Shown in pieces: positions 57,593 through 64,000 of a stretch of DNA of 64,000 nt (position 1 is its first letter; every line of letters starts with the position of its first letter). The stretch comes from Hordeum vulgare subsp. vulgare. Lineage: Eukaryota; Streptophyta; Magnoliopsida; Poales; Poaceae. The notes beneath the pieces were generated by a model. It saw only the letters and a program-made list of their open reading frames with translations, did no database searches and was not told the origin of the DNA. The position numbers and the translations under genes were made by a program. The stretch lies in contig NC_058522.1 in assembly GCF_904849725.1 (NCBI RefSeq), positions 230,615,084 through 230,679,083 of the forward strand, written 5' to 3'.

Positions 57593-58464
57593 TGTCGGAA
57601 AAATGGTGTCGACCGTGGGAACTTCCAAGGATCCCTTGATCGTTCAGCAGGGAGAAGGGTGCCGCCAAGAGCAAAGCTAGCAATCAGCAACAGGAACGTT
57701 TTTACCCATGTTTGGGCTGCTTAGTGCGTAAAACCCTACTCCTTCTTTGTTTGTTGTATTAGGTGCTTACTGTAAGATTACTTGCTACAGTGACTGCCTG
57801 TTGGCCAATGCCCGAAATGTCCCCTCCTTTTATAGGCAAAGGGGTCACCAACAGTGCTCAACAAAGGGTTCTCGATCTGCACAGTGAACAGGGTTCACCG
57901 CTATCTATCTACCGTGGTGTCAGGGGCAGTAAATGCCTCACGAGTCTCCTGACCCGCATCAGGATGGTATCAACACGTACCCAGGTGTTTTGACACCTGG
58001 GTGTTGTGCTGGCGCATGAGGGATGCGCTGCCACTATGGTAGTCAGTGGTACAGTGGCAGGAGGGAACACCTGCGACGAATGGGGCTTGTCGGGTTGGTG
58101 CCCTCGCTAGTGACCTAGTCTACCTTCCAAACAAGGAAAGCTTGTCGGGGCCTTGTCTATCTTCCCGACAAGGAGGGCTTGCCGGTTCCTTGAATGCTTT
58201 CCCATCAAGGAACGTTTGCTGGCGTGTCGGACGTCTTCCCGGCAAGAAGGGCTTGCGGGGGCCTTGAATGTCTTCCCTGCAAGAGGGGCTTGCCGGGGCC
58301 TTGGAGCATGGGCTTATTCCTCACACCCTTGGAGGGGTGTGGCCATGGTGAATTTGGAGGTTAGTCTTCCTGCCATCCTTCGTCGTGCCTTGCTATCAAA
58401 GGGGTTGTCGGCGCCCGTGCACAAGTGTGGGGCACAGGAGATCCCAGTCTTCAGTGCACCGACA
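57593..58464 (-). repeat. 5' LTR of the right-hand Tat-like element (872 bp)
   Basis: Matches 54074-55038 except for the 75-bp duplication and a small deletion near 57820 (the CATCTTAGAACTGACCCTTG stretch of the other copy is missing). TATA-like CTTTTATAGGCAAAGGGGTC is near 57831-57850. Confidence 0.87.
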
Positions 58465-58909
58465 AGGTGGTACCTTTATGGAAATCATATTAGGATAAGC
58501 TACTAAACTCCTAGATAATATTATGGAATATTACTCTCAATGGCATACTAAAAGATCTCCTACTAGTAAAAAAGTGCACACTATTGAAGAAATAAACACT
58601 TTGAGTGGAAAGATGGATGAATTAATGAAATTGTTTGCTAGTAAGAATGCTCCTATTGATCCCAATGATATGCATTTGTCTTCTTTGATTGTAAATTATA
58701 ATGAATCTTTGGATGTGAATTTTATTGGTAGGAACAATTTTGGCAATAACGCATATAGAGGTCATTTCAATCCTAGGCTATTTCCTAGTAATTCCTCAAA
58801 TAATTATGGTAATTCCTACAAAACTTCTTATGGAAATTATAATAAGATGCCCTATAATCTTGAGAATATTATTAAAGAATTCATTAGCTCTCAAAAAGGT
58901 TTCAATGCT
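58465..58909 (+). pseudogene. gag: Athila-type gag, second segment
   Basis: Continues gag after the Tat-like insertion: FMEIILG-like text at once, then from 58523 an open 135-codon frame (MEYYSQWHTKRSPTSKK, KMDELMKLFASKNAPIDPND, and a long asparagine/tyrosine/glycine-rich stretch). This is the gag C-terminal part of Sabrina/WHAM-type elements. It ends at 58909 at the solo LTR, within EFISSQKGFNA. Confidence 0.8.
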
Positions 58910-61900
58910 TGTAACATCCCAAAATTATAAATTTTGGAATGTTAATATAATAATTAGATTGATTGTTTGTTTGTTTGAGTGATTGAAACTTGAGTGGAAT
59001 TTGAAACTTCTCAAAAAAATGAGAGGGAATAAAATGACTTTCCCAAAATTTTCTATTTTGTATCCCTTTTCAATTTTGAGTTTGAATATTTTCAAAACCC
59101 TTTGATTAAAAAAAATCAAACGAGAGAAGGAAAATGACACTCCAAAATCAGAGACAATGTCTTGATTCAAATATTAAGTATTTGCAATTTATTTGAAATT
59201 CAAATTCCTTTTCATTTTAAAGTTATTGCAAAAAAAATATTTTTTTGGTTTTGAAAATATGTTCATGTTTTAGAAAATTTTATTCTGAAAATTTTGATAT
59301 ATAATATGTCTATATAAAATGTTCTCTCCTTTCCATTTATACGTTTTTCTTCTTTGTTTTTTAAAAAAAATTGTTCGTTCGCAAAAAAAAAAAAACAAAA
59401 AAAAACAAAGGGCACGGCTCCTCTTGCGGCCGGCCGAACCATTACTTGGCCATGAGAGGCTTTGTTTCTTTTCTCTCCACGTTACGTATATGTTTAGTCC
59501 CACATTGCCTATCTATGGACCTTTAGACATCCCTTTCCCTTATAAATATAGACCCATAAGAGCATTCAAAAAAAAATCATCTATTTCGGGTTAAATCAAT
59601 ATTTTGGTTTGACTAGGTTTATTAAATAAAAATATTCTTTTCTCTTCGGCGGGATTTCTCGAAGTCGTCTCCTCATTGGAATTAATTCTTACTCTCCATT
59701 CTAAAGGTATTTCTCTTCGTATTTTTTTATACTCCCGCAGTTTATTATTTCTACACTAGTATTCCTACACTAGTATACGATAGAGTAATTAGATATATTA
59801 TTTAGTCTTCGTATTTACACATTAGTACTAGAATTCCATTAGACATAGCCCTTTTCTTTCGTAAAACAGCTTGGCCCTGATTTTTCAAATAGCCATAACT
59901 TTTTACTCGTTTATCCGAATTAGATGAAACCAACGCCTAGAGTTTCGTCTTGATCCCACCTATCCGATGAACCTATCATATTAACTTTTTTGAAATATTC
60001 AAATTTCGAAATTTGTTCATATTCATATTCAAACTTCTTTTGATCATATCTTTTTATCCGTAGCTCCGTTTTAGATGAATTCAATTGCGTCGGATTCGTA
60101 TCAAAGTAATCTTTCCGTTTGTATCATTAGTTTTAACTTTTCAACTTATAATTTTGATCAAATCAGATTTATCTATTAGTGCCTAAAAGTGTTCACATTG
60201 TTTTAAGCCGATTCAATGTTATATTGACGTATTTGTATCTTTTGATCCGCTAGTTCAAATCTAGTAACTCTTTTTTCTACACGCTCATATTGATCTCCTA
60301 TATCTAGTAGCATCATTAGTTTCGACCTTTGAACCTTACAAATTTGAGTGATTCAAATTTGTATTCGAACATTCATTTGATCTTAGCTTGCAAATCGTAC
60401 CACCTTTTCAATTGATTCCTTTTACCCCTAAACACTCATGTCATATATATTTGTACGTAACCATCGTACTTCAGTTCAGCTTCTCTTGACCTTTTGAATG
60501 CAGATTCAATTCATACTTCAATTCACTATAACTTGCGTTGTAGTGCTCCATTTCAAGAAATTCTTTCTACAAATAAATTCTTATGTCTTATACTATTTGT
60601 CAAACAACATTCATGTTGTTCTCCCAATATTTTTGATCATCTCCCATAGTGTATGCAAGTCGAGCTTATATACCAATAGTTCATCGTCCATTACCTCTTT
60701 TGATCTCATTCATGCACCTTCACTTTACAACACACTTAGGACCTTTTTATTAAACCTTAGTACGTTGTTATTTTGCACCAAGACATGCTTTGTTCTTATG
60801 TTCTCTTGGTTCTTCCTTTTTGGCATGAATGTTTATTGAATGCTATTCATTTACGATAGATTGCTCGGAGTGTGGCGAGTAGAATTATCAGGATTTTGAG
60901 AGCGACTATCTTCATCAAGTAATACCAGGCAAGTCACTTTGATCATACTATCACCTATGTTTTATGCATCGTAGTTCTACCATCCTATGCCCAATTGCAT
61001 GCTGAGTAGGTATTTGGAAATTTTAGTATAGTTTGTAGTGTCATGTGGTAGGCACCTAACAACCCCGATACTTAGCCCCGGGACGACAAATTTCATATTG
61101 CTATGCTTGAGTAGACGGGATTTCGGTTGAGTGCATAACACGAGTGATGCGAGGTTGATTAAATAATCAAGACCGGTTAAGACAAGATTTTCAAGACCTC
61201 GGACGCAATGCAACTCTGGGTGAAGGACGGTTGATCGGCTCCCTGGAGAACCCAGTGGATGACCCGGGATGCTTGACAGGCCATGACATCCTGTGGAAAG
61301 CTTCACCCAGGCTCAAAGAGACGGACGGATATTTTCAAGACCCAGGGCTTACATGCACAGCCACAAGTCATTATGGGCTCTGGCTTGGTTGGACAACGCG
61401 GCGACTCTGGACAGGCGGTGCTAGCAGATGTAGACGAACAGTAGGAATGGATGGGCACCGACAGGGATTCAGAGGGACCCGTTGAAAGACCATGTTTTGA
61501 TCATCCGGTCTTCAAACACCCTGAAGTGCGAGGACATACACGGAGGCGATCAATTCTTGTGGGGAACGTGTGCAAAACTCTGCAGAGTACTCAAACCTAA
61601 TCGATTAGCCGTGTCCACGGTCATGGACAACTTGAGCCAAAGGAACTGAAGTTATCTGGATTTCTCAACACCATTATATATATATATATTTGATGAGGGT
61701 AATTATTGACAACTCGGGTATGAGAACTGGTTGGCGGAACCATCTCATTAACAACCAACTACGTAGAAATATTTTGCTTTTAGCCCCTCTTGTTGTAGGA
61801 GAAAACTTGCTTTTCGCCAAAAACTTATAGCCCCACCTGCCATATATGCATGTAGAATAGATGATTATTATTTTACCCCCCCCCTCTCTTATGTGACTTG

Positions 61901-62200
61901 CCGGCATATTCAATATGCTGACCTACACGGCTGCAACGTCTCATGTTGCAGATATTTTTCTTCGACGAGTAAGAGTAAGATTCAGGGTTACGGTCTACAC
62001 TCAACTTGCCGTTGGTGTTTATTGGGACTCCACTCCCTTGACCGCTTCCGCTGAGATATTTAAGGTATATATCAGTTTTACGCTATTTACATGTCATTGC
62101 ACTTTGATATATACATTGATGTACTGTGTGTGCCAGCATACTGATCCAGGGATGGCACAGAAACACAGAGGCTTGACTCGTTTTGAGTCGGGTCGCTACA
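58910..62200 (+). repeat. Solo LTR of the 3.3-kb non-autonomous family
   Basis: Starts TGTAACATCCCAAAATTATA at 58910 and ends GTCGGGTCGCTACA at 62200, with perfect ATGCT duplications (58905-58909 and 62201-62205). It is the same LTR as at 19573-22873 and 24680-27976 in the opposite orientation, but more diverged, with small indels such as a TA run at about 61676-61690 and a C run near 61879. With no internal sequence and a matching duplication, it is the product of LTR-LTR recombination. Confidence 0.93.
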
Positions 62201-62844
62201 ATGCTATTACTAAAGAAAAATTGCTTATGATTGATGATTTGGCTAGGAACATTGATATAATTTCTCTTAAGATTGATTTTTTGAAAATTAGATCTATTCC
62301 ACTCAAGCATGATATTAATGAGCCTTTAAAAGCTATGAGAATTTCTATTGATGAGTGTAAGGAAAGAACCGCTAGAATACGTGCTAAGCGTGAATGGCTT
62401 GAAAAAAGTTTTTTCTCATGATAATATTGATGAAGATCTTAAAGTGATTGGTGTGGCACCTATTGAATCTTTGTTTTCTAGTATAAATCTTGAAAAAGAT
62501 GGGACTGGAGATGAGTCAACTTTTGTTAAAAGGCGTCCCAGTGATTCATTGTTTATAGATCTTAATGATAAGATTGATAAAAGTGGGATGGAAGAGGTCA
62601 AAACTTTAAATAGCAATGAGCCCACTCTTTTGAATTCCGGGGATTTTAATTATGATAGTTTCTCTTTGATTGATTGTGTTTCCTTGTTGCAATCCATGTT
62701 GAATTCTCCACATGCTTATAGTCAAAATAAAGTTTTTACTAAACATATTGTGGATGCCATGATGAGATCTTTTGAAGAAAAACTTGAGTTGGAAGTTTCT
62801 ATACCTAGAAAGCTTTATGATGAGTGGGAACCCACTATTAAGAT
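62201..62844 (+). pseudogene. gag: Athila-type gag, third segment
   Basis: Resumes in frame after the solo LTR (ITKEKLLMIDDLARNIDIIS) and runs to 62421, where a one-base change shifts the frame (REWLEKSFFS then stop). Text then continues in the other frame from about 62400 (DNIDEDLKVIGVAPIESLF, through DSLFIDLNDKIDKS, to YDEWEPTIKIKI). This long spacer before protease is usual for Athila gags. A stop near 62853 separates it from the protease frame. Confidence 0.78.
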
Positions 62845-63186
62845 TAAAATTTAAGATTATGAGTGCCATGCTTTGGGTGATTTGGGTGCTAGCGTTTCCA
62901 TGATTCCAAAAACTTTATGTGATGTGCTAGGATTCCGTGAATTTGATGATTGCTCTTTAAATTTGCATCTAGCGGATTCTACAATTAAGGAACGTGTGGG
63001 AAGGATTAATGTTCTTATTGTTGCAAATAGGAATTTTCTTCCCGAAGATTTCATTGTTCTTGATATAGATTGCAATCCTACATGTCGTATTATTCTTGGT
63101 AGACCTTTCCTTAGAACGATTGGTGAAATTATTGATATGAAAGAAGGTAATATTAGATTCCAATTCCCATTAAGGAAAGGCATGGA
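62845..63186 (+). pseudogene. pro: Athila-type retropepsin
   Basis: Reads CHALGDLGASVSMIPKTL, with catalytic aspartate in DLGAS, then DFIVLDIDCNPTCRIILGRPFL (ILGRPF being the conserved C-terminal motif), then MKEGNIRFQFPLRKGM. The domain is essentially complete and open apart from the stop just upstream. Family text ends at about 63186, where an unrelated insertion starts, so no RT follows. Confidence 0.82.
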
Positions 63187-64000
63187 TAACTATCGGTGAA
63201 TACTCACAACATAAGCCATGGGTAGGCTAAAGAAGGTAGGAACAGAAGTGGCAACACAGGGCGCTGGGGGCGAGGTTGGTACAAGCATGGGATGCACGTT
63301 GTACCCAAGTTCAGGGCTCTCCGTACAGATAATACCCCTAGTCCTGTCTGAGTGTATGATATGTATGGATGGGATTACAAGGTTGCTCTTGGAGCTGTAT
63401 GGCGAAGGAGGAAGAAGGAGCAGTCGGCTCGTCTCTGCCTCTCCTATGTGGTTGGTGTGTGTGTGTGTGATCAGTTGACCCACCCTCTGCATGGAGGGGG
63501 CTGGGGGTTTTCTAGACGAACCCACCGGCCTACAATATGGATAAAGGGTACAATAGTGGGACCCGGCTGGCAGCCTCGCCGGTTGGCCAGGGGGGCCACG
63601 GGGGTCTTGTCTTGTCACTTGAGGGGCCCGCCGGCTGCGAGGTCCCGTCTGGCCCTCGGACCCGCCGGCTAGCCAATGAGGCTCTCGCGTAAGGTTGACG
63701 CAGGACACGTATGGTACGCTCGGTGTCGTCCAGCGAGATTCGTCATGGGCAGACCGTACGGCCGCCTCCACTGTTCCCACGCCGAGTGTAGTAATGGAGT
63801 GGGATTTTGACGGCCGACACTATGTTGGGTGATGGATCAGAACCGGGGGAGGTCAGTGGCGTGGCCATCGACGCTGGTACCCACCGTGCACTCCGATCCA
63901 GTACCTTTGCTGACGCGTAGCCACCTTTAATCGTAGGGTCTCGTCATGACCTACGATCTGATTTGACTTGAGATCCTAGGCCGGCTAGCCTGCTTAACTA
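63187..64000. mobile_element. Start of an unidentified GC-rich element, probably an LTR
   Basis: After the protease motif the text changes to non-gag-pol sequence. The block 63290-63350 (GTTGTACCCAAGTTCAGGGC, then AATACCCCTAGTCCTGTCTG) resembles the TTTACCCAGGTTCGGG-type stretch common in Triticeae Gypsy LTRs. A GT run is at about 63454-63470. The overlapping frames on both strands lack any domain. The exact left border and orientation cannot be fixed from what is visible. Confidence 0.4.

Larger units (their letters stand above)
54074..58464 (-). mobile_element. Tat-lineage-like Gypsy element without gag-pol
   Basis: LTRs 54074-55038 (TGTCGGGAAAATG to GTGCATCGACA) and 57593-58464 (TGTCGGAAAAATG to GTGCACCGACA). 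Duplications GGGTG (54069-54073) and AGGTG (58465-58469) have one mismatch. The LTRs are clearly related to those at 18832 and 32780. On the minus strand the primer region is TTTGGCGCGCCAGGTAGGGG (57571-57590) and the polypurine tract GGGGGCTCC lies at 55039-55047. The 2.55-kb interior has an antisense ORF but no recognisable gag, protease, RT or integrase. Confidence 0.85.
51732..64000 (+). mobile_element. Athila-lineage Gypsy element, 5' part, with three nested insertions
   Basis: 5' LTR 51732-53305, tRNA-Asp-type primer site, gag in pieces (53543-54073, 58465-58909, 62201-62830) and protease (62845-63186), then an unidentified insertion to the window end. It inserted into the integrase of the preceding element with TTGAT (51727-51731) as the predicted duplication. 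Removing the Tat-like element and the solo LTR restores gag collinearity. Confidence 0.85.

Noticed and set aside
57041..57680. Cluster of overlapping frames as a possible host gene
   Set aside because: Enclosed between the LTR and antisense ORF of a Tat-like element, with no start context, splice pattern or domain.
63187..64000. CACTA DNA transposon at the right edge
   Set aside because: I found no CACTA terminus, subterminal repeats or 3-bp duplication; the LTR-like stretch fits a Gypsy LTR better.

Overview
This window is intergenic DNA from a large grass genome, almost certainly Triticeae (wheat, barley, Aegilops and relatives). The evidence is recognisable BARE1/WIS/Angela-type Copia, Fatima-type Gypsy and Sabrina/WHAM-type (Athila-lineage) Gypsy sequences stacked inside one another. 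I found no convincing host gene, rRNA, tRNA gene or CRISPR. Nearly every long reading frame is a decayed retrotransposon gene, an ORF inside an LTR, or a shadow of one.

Left block (1-10897): the 5' part of a minus-strand BARE1/WIS/Angela-like Copia element (5' LTR 9155-10897, leader, gag start at 1179). A plus-strand Athila-type Gypsy (1580-8356, target duplication CATAC) sits in its leader, and a minus-strand Gypsy LTR (1-196) interrupts the start of its protease. The inserted Gypsy has lost everything between its 5' LTR and RNase H.

Middle block (10898-48287): a second Copia gag (10898-12166, minus) holds an LTR fragment (12167-12464), which holds a minus-strand Athila-type element (12465-47795). 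That element's LTR holds a Fatima-like element (13139-38141, duplication CACAC). Fatima holds a second, probably Tat-lineage, Gypsy (18832-33601), whose LTR holds an intact non-autonomous Gypsy with 3.3-kb LTRs (19573-27976, duplication GCGCC). The Fatima gag also carries a 0.94-kb foreign insert (34522-35457). The Athila body (38591-47795) carries a Mutator-type MITE, a 4.1-kb solo LTR and a Stowaway MITE. A Copia gag N-terminal fragment at about 47797-48215 may be the displaced start of the gag at 10.9-12.2 kb.

Right block (48288-64000): a decayed plus-strand Athila-type gag-pol ends inside integrase at 51731, where another plus-strand Athila-type element begins (LTR 51732-53305, tRNA-Asp primer site). 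Its gag is split by a Tat-like element (54074-58464) and by a solo LTR of the 3.3-kb family (58910-62200, duplication ATGCT). After its protease an unidentified GC-rich element runs off the window.

The most unusual content is the set of extra antisense ORFs in the three Tat-like elements. Two belong to the putative-gypsy-type-transposon family (PF04195-like); one carries what looks like the C-terminal part of a plant B3 DNA-binding domain. All are broken. Family names rest on recognition of terminal sequences and protein motifs, not on a search.
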